64,000 bases of DNA from Morella rubra (lineage: Eukaryota; Streptophyta; Magnoliopsida; Fagales; Myricaceae): assembly GCA_003952965.2 (NCBI GenBank), contig RXIC02000331.1, positions 1-64,000 of the forward strand. The letters run 5' to 3'. Numbering within the stretch: the stretch's first letter is position 1; every line of letters starts with the position of its first letter. A program made the translations under genes and the position numbers. The notes beneath the pieces were generated by a model. The model did no database searches and had not been told where the DNA came from. It worked only from the letters and a program-made list of their open reading frames with translations. This document shows, one piece after another, positions 23,862 to 36,544 of this stretch.

Positions 23862-24677
23862 TTTTTGTGCCTTCAGTCATAGATATACATAAAACAATCC
23901 AAAAACAATCATGCATAAAGTAATGATAGTTCACCTCCAATACCTTATTTCTCCGGGTAATAGGTCATATCCCATTCAGGATTAGACAATCCATACTGTA
24001 CATGTCACATAAAAAAGACAAAGGATACAAACGTAGACGGATGCATCACCTAAAATTTGATAAAAATTAAGATATGTGCATGCATTATCCATCAATAGCT
24101 TTCCCAAACATGCATTCTACCAATATCCATCACATGATCAAAGGGAATACAAGCATATCGAATTAAGAAATCTCCTCCTTTGTCAATCAAAAAATGGGCA
24201 TGGATAGAACTCAAATAATAATCATTTTCATCCAAAAGAACAATTTGGTTTTAAATGACAATCTCATTGAAATGGTATAGAGGATGACTAATGGGGACTC
24301 AAGAGTCCATCGCTATTACGATAGTAGCCCACCGAGTGGGTTTGTACCAACCTCTTAGCTACCAATGACAATTTAAAGGTCATTCTCAACCAAAAAATTT
24401 TAGGCTCACAAAATCTCATAAAAGTTCATGATTTTGTAAAAATGTTATTTTAGAGATGTTCTATTTTGATAAATGCAAGAAATATGTCAAAGATGAATAC
24501 ATTTGCATTTTTAAAATTAACACATAAGAAATCATCATAGAACAATTTCATCAATCAAGGATTAGAAGTTACCAAAGGTTTCCCCTTAGCATTTGTCCTC
24601 AAATGTCACAAGCCTTCTTGATAGGCAAGTTTCATCCAAGTACCTTTATTGCTCCATCCTTCTTGAATCAAAAAGAA
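23862..24677. other. Unassigned repeat-like DNA
   Basis: No gene seen. Sequence between the CACTA fragment and the end of the minus-strand copia gag; it may include further degenerate parts of either element. Confidence 0.45.
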
Positions 24678-26151
24678 TCAAGAAAATATTTTTGGTACCC
24701 AAGCTTTCTTGGGTCCTTCGGTGTTAGCCTTGGTTCCTTTTGGAACCCATGTCTTCTTGAGAGTCTTGCTCCCAAGTTTCTTCAATGCACAATCAAAAAT
24801 TAGATGCCCATCTTTGTTGCAAAAATGGCATGTTTGAGTAGGTGCACAAAAAGACTTAGCCTTCACAAAATAATTCTTAAAATATTTTTGGTGAATAGAA
24901 GGCTTGTAGCCTAAGCCACTTTTGTCAAAGACACATCTTTGACTACCAAGAATCAAATCCAAAGATTTCTTTCCTTGAGTAAACTTCTCAAGGATTTTGC
25001 TTTGAGAAACTATTTTGTTGTTCAAAGCAACTTTCTCCTTTTCAAATTCTAAAGCTTTTTGTTGGAGTAAATCATTTTCAAGCTTTAAATTATCTCTCAT
25101 TTTCTAATAAATCAATTTCTTTTGAGATCAAAATGAGTTTCTTTTTCAAGGATGTATATTTTGAACCAAGTTTTTCAAATTGACAAAGAAGTTCATCAAA
25201 GGCATTTTGAAGTTCAATATATGAAAGTTTAGGTTCATCATCGAAGAGTATACCTCATCATCATCCTCAAATGCCATGAGGCACATGTTTGATTTCTCCA
25301 TCTTCTTCTTCGAGGAGGAGCTTTCATCGTTAACATTCCATGATGTCTTCTTGTATTTGAGGCTTCTCTTCTCTTTCTTTCTTTTGAGGAAGTTCTTGAA
25401 CTTTCTAGTCATCAAGACTATGTCTTCCTCATCGTCATCCTCATCTTCGATTATGGAAGATTTGAGAGCGATCCTCATCTTCTTCTTGCTCTCATCTTCA
25501 TTTTCGAGCATTTGGATCTCATGGGTCATGAGGGATCCGAGAAGCTCTTCTAGAGGTAGCTTGGTGAGATCTTTAGCCTCTTGAATCGCGGTCACCTTTG
25601 CTTCCCAAGACTTTGGTAGTGACCTAAGGATTTTTCTCACCAAATCCGAGTTAGTATAAGATTTACCAAGTGCATTCAAGGCATTTATAATGTTGGTAAA
25701 TCTAGTATACATGTTACTAATGGATTCCTCCGGTGTCATTTTAAACAACTCATAGTTATGGACAAACATACTTATTTTGGACTCTTTCTTGGTTTGTTCC
25801 CTTCATGAGTAATCTCTAGAGCATGCCAAATTTCTTAGCATTTGTGCAAGAAGATTTCTATTAAACTCTCCTCTATCTAAAGCACAATATAAATATTCAT
25901 AGCTCTTGCATCTAGAGAGATTTTTTTGTCTAGGTCACTATATTCATTTTCGTTTTTGAGGGTTTCAACCTCTCCAACTTTCTTTGTGGGAATATGTGGA
26001 CCATTCAATATGCATAACCATAAATCATAATCAATAATTGAAAATAAATTCTCATCCTAACTTTCAATATGCATAATCACTACCATTAAAAAAATGGTGG
26101 TCTAAGTGTGGAAAGTCCTTCAACTTGAGTGTTGAAGCTTGAAGTTGCCAT
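24678..26151 (-). pseudogene. Ty1/copia gag, minus strand (SIRE-like)
   Basis: Read on the minus strand from ATG 26151: MATSSFNTQVEGLSTLRPP, then (about 26000) LNGPHIPTKKVGEVETL, IWHALEITHEGT, YELFKMTPEESISNMYTRF, LVRKILRSLPKSWEAKVTAI and LEELLGSLMTHEIQM. A Lys/Glu-rich acidic stretch, a coiled-coil-like segment and a CCHC knuckle CHFCNKDGHLIFDC (about 24830) follow. This is the long Gag of SIRE/Maximus-type copia elements. Frameshifts occur near 25120 and 25780. Downstream pol is absent. The primer-binding site and an LTR lie at the expected upstream positions (26192 onward). Confidence 0.87.
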
Positions 26152-26191
26152 TCTAACTCAAGATTTTTAAATCTTGTATAACGAGCACCAA

Positions 26192-26203
26192 GCTCTGATA
26201 CCA
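26192..26203 (-). other. Primer-binding site of the minus-strand copia
   Basis: On the minus strand TGGTATCAGAGC lies about 40 bp before the Gag ATG and 2 bp from the LTR end. Confidence 0.88.
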
Positions 26204-26205
26204 AT

Positions 26206-27382
26206 TGTAATCCAAGGATTAAGGCAACCCAAGAGGGGGGTGAATTGGTTTCCAAACTTTTTCGCTTTTAACCCCCAAAATCGTGTTTGCAAAGTAAATT
26301 AATTTAGCACAAGTATTTAAACAACGATGCAAAAAAAAGTGCTAAATGTAAGGAGTTAGAGAAGCAAACACAAGATTTTTAGGTGGTTCGGCAAACCTAC
26401 ATCCACCCCTCAAGCTCCTTTACCAGCCTTGAGGTTTTCCCACTATCTTCAAATAGTGTACACTCTAGCTTCCGGGTGCTAGAGAACCGTACAAGTGTTT
26501 TCCGGCTTAACACTCAAACCCACCAAGTGGTTTTTCGGGCTCACCACTCACAACCTAACCAAGCTTGAGATATACCCTCTAAGCTTCTTTTTTAGTGAAC
26601 AACCTCACTAAAGGAATCACCTCTTTTGGATATGAAGATTGAAGAATAAACTCTCTCAAAGAGTGGATATGAAAATGGAAAGCTCTATCTCTTGATTCAC
26701 ACAAAACAAGGATATGAAAGTGTGTTTTGTGTGAATGATATGAAAAAGAATAAAGGTTTTGATATTCTCAAGTTTAAAAATGATATTGGTTGTTTCTATT
26801 TTGACAGGAAGGTCTTTATATAGGCCACATATGAAAACTAGCCGTTTATAGCCGTTGGGGTCGACTTTAAAACGATGAACCGGTCGACCGTTCAGGTTAC
26901 CGTTACCAAGGTCATAATGTCAGAAATCAACGGCTCTTTTTCAAACATTCATCGACCGCTATACACCAAGCGGTCGAAGACCGGTCGACCGCTTCACCAG
27001 CGGTCGACCTCCTCAACTTAAGCACATGATCCGGTTCATTTAAAACCACGATTTTGACCTTTTAAAACACCCAATTTTAAAGACTAACTTCCCATAAGTA
27101 TATAAAAGGTTTGAGAGTTTGATTGGGTGTTTTGAAACCATTTAAAAACATTTGATCTTTCAAACAAGAGGTAAAACAATTTATGCACATTTTGAAAGAT
27201 ATGCAAGTGTGTGATTCATAATCCTTGTCAAAAGTGAAACTAAGAGTTACAAGGTTATACCCTATGGTCTTGAATCTTCACTTTTGAGCTCCTTGCATCT
27301 TCTTGATCTTAGTCTTCTTGTCTTCGGCCTTTGATAAAAATGTCTTTGTCTTTGAAGATGTTCATTTTGTAAAATTAATCCA
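26206..27382 (-). repeat. 5' LTR of the minus-strand copia element
   Basis: The plus-strand start 'tgtaatccaagg' adjoins the primer site, and 'caacccaagagggggg' follows, a phrase shared with the LTR at 34183. The unit holds several CGGTCGACCG-type palindromes (26880-27010). The far end is set where the gypsy gag frame of the neighbouring element stops making sense, about 27382, and is uncertain by some tens of bases. Confidence 0.65.
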
Positions 27383-27399
27383 TTTATCGAAATCTTCTT

Positions 27400-28117
27400 C
27401 TTCTCTTTAAGGAATATTTACCATTTTCTGACTCAACTCTTCTAGATCTATCATAAACACATCAGTATTGTCCCATGATTGTGCATTTTCAGCCAAATAA
27501 TCAAAGTACTCAAAAGCATCATCCGGTTCCTTACTAAAAAATTCTCAATTACACATAGTTTCAACAAATTGGCGCATTTTAGGAGTCAAACTTTCATAGA
27601 AAAAACTGATAACATGCCAATTTTCATAACCATGATGCGGACCAGAAATTTAAAAGATCCTTGAATCTTTCCCAACATTGAAAAAGTTTCAGACTTTTTG
27701 GGAAAAATTCATAATTTGTCTTTTCAATGCATTTGTCCTATGTAATGGGAAAAAAAATTTTAGAAACTCGGTTTGCATCTCTTGCCATGTGCCTACAAAT
27801 CTCGATCTTAAAGAATTCAGCCATGTTTTGGCTTTATCCTTTAATGAAAATGGGAACAATTTCAATCTAATTATCTCTTCAGTACATGTTTGATCTAAAA
27901 AGGTAGAGCACACCTCTTCAAATTCTTTCACATGCAAATATGGATTTTCTGATTCCATGCCATGAAAATGGGGTAAAAGAGGGATCATTCCAGCTTTGAA
28001 GTTAAAATTATTAGCATTCAAAGGTTGGATGATGCATGAGGGAGTGCTAGTCCTAACAGGATGCAAGTAATCTCTAAGTGTTCAATTTTGAATGTCAAAT
28101 ACCTCGTTTTCAGCCAT
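27400..28117 (-). pseudogene. Ty3/gypsy gag (Athila/Tat type), interrupted
   Basis: From minus-strand ATG 28117: MAENEVFDIQN, a stop, TLRDYLHPVRTSTPSCI, then a long intact run with MIPLLPHFHGMESENPYLHV, KEFEEVCSTF, RLKLFPFSLKDKAKTWLNSL and NALKRQIMNFSQK. After a frame change it continues as CWERFKDLL, YENWHVISFFYESLTPKMR and FEYFDYLAENAQSWD. This is a textbook Retrotrans_gag of the plant Athila/Tat gypsy group. The reading is cut at about 27390 by the LTR of the copia element. Confidence 0.9.
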
Positions 28118-28356
28118 GGTGCTTTGGGTTTCAGATCATGAATCAAAAGATATGGACACAAATTCAGAAGAACTAACTGATTCAAATCTAACCAAACAAT
28201 TTGTGCTATCCTAAACCCAAACAGACATAAACAACCAATTAGACTAACAAATTAACAAGTACAATATAAGTTTAGAAGTCACCAAAATTGTGAAGAGGTT
28301 CACAATGCTAGAAACTCTTTCCTTCCAACAAAATTTCTTCGTTGAACACCTATTTT

Positions 28357-28373
28357 CCCCGGCAACGGCGCCA
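28357..28373 (-). other. Primer-binding site of the gypsy element (tRNA-Asp type)
   Basis: On the minus strand TGGCGCCGTTGCCGGGG, the characteristic Athila/Tat primer site, located about 240 bp before the Gag ATG. Confidence 0.88.
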
Positions 28374-28379
28374 AAAACT

Positions 28380-29520
28380 TGATTGGCTCACAAAAGAATT
28401 ACTCTCAAGTGCAAGAGTTGTCAAGTTGTAAACAAGGCTTGAGTCCAAGATTTATTTCCAAAGGGACAATGATGTTACAGAGAAGGCTAAACAAAAAAAA
28501 CAACAAAAAAGCAAACGTAAAATAGAAATAATAGAAGAAAAGATGAAAAGGAAAACAAAATGAAAGGAAACGAAATGTTAACATAAACAACAAATAGGGA
28601 GTAACATAACAAAAATGAAATAATTGGAAAATAAAATAACAAAACGTAACAGATGTATCCTAAAACTAAAAGAAAGGAACTACGCTAAAGAAAAGAAATG
28701 CAAGATTCATAGGCAATTCAAATGAGTCTCAAGATTCAAAGCATGTAATTCAAAAGTGAATCAGCAATTTTTTAGGACAAATAAAAATCTGTTGAGAGAT
28801 TTAAAAAGGACACTTGAGCTTTGATTTTACCAGCACCGATCATCAATCTAAAATTAATATTATCGAACTAAAATTACTCAGTTACTTCTCCAATCAAGGA
28901 TTCAATAATTGGAAGATAAAAGAGGTTAAACTCCACAAACTATCAAAGATTGAATAGATTCATCATCCATAAGAGAGATTTTTAGGCAAATAATGACTGA
29001 ATTGAAACCTTACCCATAAACGAAGTAGATTGTGCCAAGAGTCTACAGCATACCCATTCCAAGAATTTCAACAGTTTTTAAACGAAAAGCGTCTCTCTAG
29101 ATGATGAACGACAATGAAATTGAAAATAGAACATCTCCATAATTTACAACCTCGAATCGATGCAAGATAAACCAAAACCCAAGTTTTTGTTACTTAGAAA
29201 CCCATCAAACCCAGCAGCAAGGAGTTTCGAGAGAAAAGGGAAAGAAAAATACAGCAAAAACAACCACCCCCTCTCCCAATCTGGTCGAGAGGCCATAATA
29301 GAAAAGTGGCCAGATCCGAATTTTTTTCCACACGCTCCATTCCTTCTCTCCATGTGTACGACCCTCTCCTTTCTTCTCGTTAATGCTTCGGTCGACAGCC
29401 TTCCCCCAAATCGCAATAGAATCCTTTCTCTTTTCTTTTTTTTTTCTTATTTGCCCTCTAATCTTTAGCTCCCTTCACTTAACATGAATGCTCATTTTTG
29501 TAGACAAAAATGCCCTCCTG
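28380..29520 (-). repeat. Probable 5' LTR of the Athila/Tat-like element
   Basis: The plus-strand start 'tgattggctcac' lies 6 bp from the primer site. The following 1.1 kb has no coding potential beyond random frames. No second LTR is in the window, so the far boundary (somewhere in 29480-29900) is only a guess. Confidence 0.5.
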
Positions 29521-30477
29521 CACATTGAGAAAGTGTTAGTGAATGGGCCACTAAGGCCTTGACATTAAATTTTTAAAAGATTCTAGCCCAAAGGATGAAG
29601 TGTCTCATTTGGCCCAAGATAAATAATGAGTTATTATACTCATACTCTTTTTAAGCACAAAAATGCAACTTACATTAATTTCAAGCCTTTTCATAATCTC
29701 TTTGTTAACTCAAGCATTTATACATACAGAGTAATATGTCACGCTTAGGCATTTTAGAACTTTATGTAACCCATTTTTATCACCTAATCACATCACAGAT
29801 GGTTGAAAAAGGCCTTTCGTCATTGAAACCATGTGCGCATGTTTTTCAGGCGTCCGCAAGTTAACGGTTGTTACGCATTTCATCTGACACTATTGTTGGT
29901 ACGATGATTGCATATATGTCTAGACATTGTTTAAGTTTTTGTTATAGTTTAGTTTTCATCAAAGGTGGGTGATGAAATATTTTGTCTCCCAAAGTCAGTT
30001 CAGACGTCTTTTACGTATGTGGACGCAGTTGTAAAATTTATGACGAAATTTTTTTTGTCATAGATTTGTGACGTTGGGCCATTCATCACTGGAAAAATGT
30101 CTGAATGGTTTTTTAGCGCGTGCAGACTCTTTTCTACCTCCGCAGACACCTTCCATGATGAAGTTGATTTTTTTGTCAGGAAAGGTATTGTTTGGTATTA
30201 TTTTAACACCCAAGATTTTGAAACCTAAAGTCAAAATTCTTGTGGTGTTGTCAAGGCCAAATAATAGGTTCGCTTGAAATTCAAGTCTAATGGTTTGATA
30301 CCTTGAAGCATAGAAACGAAGATGTTTGAATCTGTGATCAAATGAGTTGACGCTTACAAAGAAAGGGTCGACCCGTACTGCAGATAGTAGCATTGAAAGT
30401 TAGAAATTTTAATTTCAATGTCTCTTTTCATTTATAACTCTCCACAACCATAGAACTTTATATTTCAGTACAGGTAG
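29521..30477. other. Repeat debris, possible CACTA subterminal remnant
   Basis: No gene. At about 30028-30075 short phrases 'tgacgaaatttttttt', 'gtcatagatttgtgacg' resemble the subterminal repeats of plant CACTA elements. Nothing else was recognised. Confidence 0.35.
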
Positions 30478-31015
30478 TATAACAATTGCATTTCAATTTG
30501 GCTAAGATGAAAGATTGCGGGGCCTTATGGCTTGAATAATGGCATAAGGTTTCTCTAGGAAGGGAAAGGAGACTCTGGAGTGTTTGAGTGGCAAGAACAA
30601 GAAGGAAGAAGGGTCACATGCAATTGCTAAGGATTTGTCGTTGTCATCAGTAGATTGGAGTATTCGTCAGCGAATAGTGAGTTGTTGGGTTTGCGAGATT
30701 GGGCTTGGGAGCTTGATGAGTTGGAGGGCTTCATTACTAGATCACAGGGGTCTTGGATAATTACTATCGCATGGGAGCATGGAGTTTGTTAGCATCTCAA
30801 GACCAGGCCGAGATTCTAAGGAAAGCTATTAGAATATTTTTTTACGCTTGGATTTTCTTCTTCTTCTTCTTTTCTCATTCATGCAGAATTTGGTTAGTTT
30901 TCTCTAGAACTTTGGAGGATGTCAACCTCAAACTAGCTTATTTTTCAACTTGTAATTCTAGAAAATTCCAAAAGAAAAAAATATACAAAAATCAAAACCA
31001 AATTCATTTGTTCTA
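30478..31015 (+). repeat. 5' LTR of the gypsy element
   Basis: Starts TATAACAATTG (decayed from TG) and ends CATTTGTTCTA. It aligns throughout with 37716-38276, sharing for example 'aaggtttct', 'gagactctggag' and 'aagaacaagaaggaagaag'. Confidence 0.8.
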
Positions 31016-31017
31016 AG

Positions 31018-31028
31018 TGGTATCAGAG
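31018..31028 (+). other. Primer-binding site of the gypsy element
   Basis: TGGTATCAGAG, two bases after the 5' LTR; complementary to initiator methionine tRNA. Confidence 0.8.
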
Positions 31029-31049
31029 TAGTTCAATCCTCTCCAATGG

Positions 31050-31940
31050 CTGAAGGAACTCACTTGGACCAACTAGCAAAAGCACTAGTTGCAATCAAGA
31101 TGTCATAGGATAATCAACAGAAAGCCCAAGGGCCAACAAGGGCAACAAGAGATATTGGACGAGCTTATACAACATCTTAGGACTTATCTTAAGAAATGCA
31201 CTCTATAGTTCAGAGACTACCAATGCACTCTTCAAATGGAGGGGAACAACTATGTTCATCATTCCCAAATGATTCTAGAGGACTCCATTTATTGTCAGTA
31301 CAGAGTCAACCAGATGTTTAGTTTTCATCAGACCCAACAATAAAATAGGATTTTGCAAGTCTCCTTCCACATGGAAGGTAAGGCCCTTATATGGTTCCAA
31401 GAGCTAGAGGACTCTGAAATTGTTATAAGTTGGGATAGGTTTGCTAGGGCCTTGTTGATGAGGTTTGGTACTCACCCATATGATAACCCCATGCAAGCTC
31501 TTACAAAGCTTGAATAGACTAATTCGGTCGGAGCTTAAAAGAGCCAATTTGAGACTATCTCTAATCAACTGAGGGGATTGACAGAGTCTTACAAGCTTTG
31601 TTGTTTCCATAGTGGTTTAAAAGATGATGTTGGGCTACCGGTGAGGATTTTGTGTCCTAATTCAATATATGCAGCCTATGGGCTAGCAATAATGTAGGAA
31701 GAATGTAATATGGCTCAAAAAAGGGGATATAAGGGTTTGGGGAAATGTTCTTCCCCCACACAGTCATGTAGGCTTGCACTTTAGTAATTCTAAACCTACA
31801 ATCTCAGTTCAAAAAATAACACCCAACCAGATAAAGGAGAGAAGGGAAGAGGGTCTCTGTTATTGTTGTGACCTCAAATGGTATCCAAATCACAAATGCA
31901 ATAATCCAAAGTTATTTCTATTGGATGAGGATGAGTAGAT
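31050..31940 (+). pseudogene. Gypsy gag remnant
   Basis: Pieces in different frames give FHMEGKALIWFQELEDSE, SWDRFARALLMRFGTHPYDN, MQALTKLE, QFETISNQLRGLTESYKLCC and HSGLKDDVGLPVRIL. Near the end the zinc-knuckle-like LCYCCDLKWYPNHKC precedes NPKLFLLDEDE. These are typical of plant chromovirus Gag. Stops occur in every part. Confidence 0.82.
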
Positions 31941-34182
31941 ATTGGGCCAAAATGTTGAGCTCAAAGAGATTGAACAAATGGTAGATGAGAAAGAGTTGAT
32001 TAACTTATCTGACATGAAGCTTAATCTAGAAATTTCACTTAGTGCCATCACTAGCTCTATGCATACCAAGACTATGAGACTAAGGGTACAGATTGAGAGT
32101 CATTGGGTCATTCTTAATTTACAGTGGCAGCACTAATAATTTCATTGATCCTAAGATTTGAAAGGAGGAGAAGCTGACTGTACACTACATTGAGATTGTA
32201 GGACTAAGGGTGGCCAATAAGGAAATGTTGTTTGGCAAAGGAAGATGTCCTAAAGTGGGGGTGAGCCAGTAGAATCACAAATTCAGAATATAAGCCAATT
32301 TACTTGTGTTGGGAGGCTATGATATGGTCCTTGGGTACAATGGTTGGGTTATATAGAGCCAATTCTATGGAATTTTTGTGACCTGGCTATGGAATTCCAA
32401 TTCTAGCAAGCCCTAATCAAGTTACAGGGAATTTTTACCAGTGGATTGGTGGAAAATTTAGTGCAGACATTGGTTAACAGTGAACAACTAAGGGGTAAAG
32501 CCTTGCAAATGTTGGAGGATTCACTCTTTCCATTGCAGTGAATAATCAGCAAATAGGAGCCATTTTGTCAGAATTCACAGATGTCTTTGAAGAGCCATAG
32601 AAGTTGCCACCCTTCAGAAACAAGGATCATGGGATTCCACTAAAGGAGGGGGGCCAACTAGTTAGTATTATACCATACAGATATGTTATTTTCAAAAAGA
32701 TGAAATTGAAAAAATTATTAAGTACATACTAAATTCGGGGGTGATTCAACAATCTCAACATCCTTTTTCTTCACCCATTTTATTAGTAAAGAAATTCGAC
32801 AACAGTTGGAGAATGTGTGTCAACTATAGGGCATTGAACAATGTCACCATCAAGGATAAATTTCCTATTCTGGTGATTGACGAGTTTCTAGACTAATTGC
32901 ATGGCTCCAAGGTTTTCTCAAAACTGGACCTCTAATCGGGATATCACCAAATGTAGCTTAAGGTGGAGGATATACCAAAAATTGTGTTTCACAGGCATGA
33001 GAGGCATTACAAGTTTTTTTATTATGCCTTGTGGGCTCACCAAAGCCCTATCAACATTTCAAGCCTTAATGAATAATGTTTTAGGCCTTACCTATGGAGA
33101 ACTATTCTAATTTTTTCTATGACGTTCTTGTTTATATCAAGAACCTTGAGGATCATTTACAACACCTCAAAGTGACCTTAAGTATATTCCAACAATACCA
33201 GCTTTACGCCAAGATTACTAAATGTCACTTTGGCTGTAAAGAAATGGAGTATTTAGACCACATTATTTCTGAAAAAAAAGTTTGGGTAGATCCAGCAAAG
33301 ATCAATTCTATGTTGAAACAGCCTCTCCGTAGAACGATCAAGTCCTTATGAGGGTTCTTAGGGCTCAAGGGCTATTATAGGAGGTTCATTAAAAGTTATG
33401 GCTCAATAGCTGCTCCTCTTACCAATTTACGAAATAAAATTAGTTTTCAATGGTCAGATCATGCTACATAAGCTTTTCAAGCATTAAAAAAGGTTGTGAC
33501 TACACCCCCAATTTTGTCCTTACTGAATTTTTTAGTTAGGATTTTGTCATAGAATGTGATGCCTTGGGGGTTGATATTGATATTGTGTTGATGCAATCAG
33601 GCCACCCCATTGCCTATTTTAGTTAAGCTTTAAAAGGGCAAACGTTGTCTCTCTCCACCAATGAGGGCGAATTATTGGCTTTGGTTTTAAACTACTAAGA
33701 AATGATGTCCTTATCTCATGGGGAGGACATTTTAAAGTGAAGACAAACCAACAAAGTCTGAAGTATCTTTTGGAGCAAAAAGTGTGTACACCAATGTAGC
33801 AAAAATGGATCACTAAACTACTAGGCTTGATTTTGTGGTCAAATATGATACTAGTAAGGGGAATATAGTTGCATATGGATTATCCTACAAATTTGAGGAC
33901 ATCTAGAAGGAAGTTTGCTATTGCTTTCCTTCCCTGTACTTTATGGTTAGCTAAACTCAAATACGAGTATCCTTTGGAGACCCAGATTCAGGTCTTACTT
34001 GATTAGCTCAAGGCTGGCAAGTTGGACTCTAACTTATATCCTATTGAGGACTGATTACTTCTCTATAGGGACAAACTATGTATAAGAGAGGCAAACCCTT
34101 ACAGGCAAAAAAGCCTCCACTAGATGCATTGCAGCTCATTGGGAGGTCATTGGGTTATGAAAAGACTTATTGAGAGTCCAGG
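31941..34182 (+). pseudogene. Gypsy protease, reverse transcriptase, RNase H, start of integrase
   Basis: Protease at about 32040-32155: TMRLRVQIES and SGSTNNFIDPKI, where the catalytic aspartate of DSGS reads tyrosine. Reverse transcriptase at about 32650-33350: HPFSSPILLVKK-like text, CVNYRALNNVTIKDKFPI, the active-site box now reading FFYDVLVY, and YAKITKCHFGC. Then [20 protein letters not shown] leads into RNase H (VDCDA-type region near 33550 and QQSLKYLLEQKVCTP). Integrase begins before 34183 with GGHWVMKRLIESP. All domains carry stops and frameshifts; the lost protease and polymerase aspartates confirm it is dead. Confidence 0.85.
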
Positions 34183-36535
34183 TGACAACCCAAGAGGGGG
34201 TGAATTGGATTCTAATAATCGTTGCAAGCATTTTTCAAGGTCACGTTTCAACTCTCACAAATCTTAATAATCCAAAGTGACATTTCTTCTATCCATATGG
34301 GTAGGCCCAAGTGTATCCCCACACTCAAGTGTTTTATAATGGATAAATAAATGAAGTAATAAATAATGGCTCTTTAAGTCATATGCGCAATTGCAAAGCA
34401 CAATAATTAGCAAGAAGACAAGGTCAGAGAATGAAAGCTTTTTGTCTCAATAGGTGGTAGCTGTCGCTTTCTTGGGATCTGTGTTCTTCTTTCTTCTTCA
34501 AACTCTTTCTCTCTTAGGAAGCTAGGTCATAAAATGACGATGCAATTTATGATCTTTTCTCTCTCCATCTTGTTCTATTTATAGTCTTCTAGTGCCCTAA
34601 ACTTTTTCTTTTTAAAAAAAAAAAAAAAAAAAAAAGAAGATAAGCTAGCAACGTTCTAGTGAAATCTGCAAAATCGCAGCATCTATCAACACATAGTCGG
34701 AATGTGTCAACACCATCATCTTTGTCTAGAATTTTGCTCTCAGGTGTTTGTAGTATGTGTCGACACCACCAAAATTGCTCTTGAGTACTAGTGGCATGTG
34801 TCGATGCCATCTTCCCACGTGTTGACTTGGTGTGCTGTCACAAGCAACCAAGTATTCACACTTTGAATATTCATCGCTGGAATTATTTTCCTATCTCTCC
34901 TAATTCACAATTAATTAGAAAACAAGCGATCTAATTAACCCTAACTACTAAACAACCCAAGACAAGCGCTAAAGGTTTAATTGAGTAGCAGCCTTAAATT
35001 AGAGAGATGGATGAAGCTAAACAACACAAGCACGCGGTTGCATTTAATTTAGTCGATCGTTCTTCCTAAGATCTAATCATTTCTGATGCAGCAAATCATT
35101 AAATCTTAGTTGCTTCACAAATTAGAGGGATCAAACAATTACGGATTTGATATCTAACCTAGCATTAGATTGCAACAAATAATAAACTAGTAGGCCTACT
35201 AGTTATTAAATGAGATAATCATGAAAATAGGCACAGAAGAACATCCATACTCAAAGCATAAATTGAAAATGAAAACAAATTAGATTTCACAGTTTTACTG
35301 ATTTTGAGGCTTCCGTTTCCCTTTGACCAAGTATAAAAGTTTAGCCACGCAGGGCCATGATGAAAACTCGAAGGAGAAGTTAGAAGAGAGGGGAGAGAGA
35401 GGCGGTTGGTTCAAAAGTCTAATACCTCTCTTTTTTACCCACTCAACCTAAGTGCTGCAACCCTAGCAAATCTCCTAAATATATTCTAAAACTATAACAA
35501 TATCCAAATCTGACTATTTAAGGAAAATATTAAAAATAAAATAACGACCTAATAAAACTAGGAAAACCCTATCCCCATACCTCTTTATGCTAATTATGGA
35601 AGCTTTCTCGAGTTTAATGAATAACATGGTGGAAACTGATCCAATTCGGAGTTGTTGATGTCTATACCAATCAATCATAGAAGAAAAATTCTGATTCATT
35701 AGTCTTCATCTGGAATTTTCGTGCATTAGGTCTGGAAACTTCCCAAAATCAACAGGTCAGATCCGCATATTATAATTGCAATCTACGGAATGTTTCAGAA
35801 CATTAACAATGCAGGTGACGCAACTTCTTTCCCGATTTATTCCTTCATGCAGCCAGTATCTCTCAAAACTCAAAACATGAAAGTTGTATATATTTTTCTT
35901 GGAGTTCCATAGCATCTTGAATCATCTCAATCAAGCTTGGATGAGAGATTATGCCCCAATTACGAAGCAATGTCGAAACTGTCCAAAATCGCCCAATTAA
36001 CTTCGTTTGCACTTAACACCTCCATTTGTATCCTAAATCAAAACATAAGAATAATGAGTACATTTAGGCACTAAATAAGTATAAAAGACTAACCATTAAG
36101 GGAGAAAAATATAACATTTTGCATTCTCATCATGACTCCGTCAAATTGTTCTTGGGTACTTGTTGCATGTGTCGACACCTATCTTTGCTATGTGTTGATA
36201 CCATCATAGCAATCAGGTGTCAATGGCATAAGTCAACACAATCTTCATATGTATTGACACCATCAATGCTTGAGAGATTTTTGTGCAACTTGAAAGTGTC
36301 AATTTCACTCTAAATTTTTTTTAAACACCTACAAAGAACACTATGAATATTTTAGCTTATGCAACAGTGTTATAGAGGTGAGATACTTTTAGAAAGAGAG
36401 ATTTTCAATCTTTTTGAAAGTCATTTGTGGATTGACAAGATTTAGTTCTAAAAGCCTTCAAAGCAATTAAAGAGTTTTTTTATCATTAAAATTAATTGGA
36501 TTGTTTAAGGAACAACTTTGGGCTAACACCTAACA
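34183..36535 (-). repeat. Nested LTR in the gypsy integrase (copia-like, minus orientation)
   Basis: The plus-strand start TGACAACCCAAGAGGGGG matches the beginning of the copia LTR at 26206 ('caacccaagagggggg' then 'tgaattgg'), so by homology its U5 end is on the left. Without the inner insertion it is about 1.05 kb with no internal genes, so it is a solo LTR. Repeated 'gtgtcgacacc' type phrases occur on both sides of the inner insertion. The right end is between 36528 and 36545, where the gypsy integrase resumes. No convincing target duplication was seen. Confidence 0.65.
34828..36132 (-). repeat. Innermost solo LTR with perfect 5-bp duplication
   Basis: 1305 bp, plus-strand start TGGTGTGCTGTC and end CATTCTCATCA, flanked by TGACT at 34823-34827 and 36133-36137. 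Its composition resembles gypsy (Athila/Ogre-like) LTRs read on the minus strand, but the family assignment is a guess. It has no coding region. It is the third level of nesting: gypsy element, copia-like LTR, this LTR. Confidence 0.72.
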
Positions 36536-36544
36536 AGGAGCTAA

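Noticed and set aside
25276-25584. 102-codon plus-strand frame rich in Ser and Phe
   Set aside because: It is the antisense of the acidic Lys/Glu stretch in the minus-strand copia gag.
26383-26568. 61-codon plus-strand frame inside the copia LTR
   Set aside because: It lies wholly within an LTR, shows no domain and is best explained by chance.
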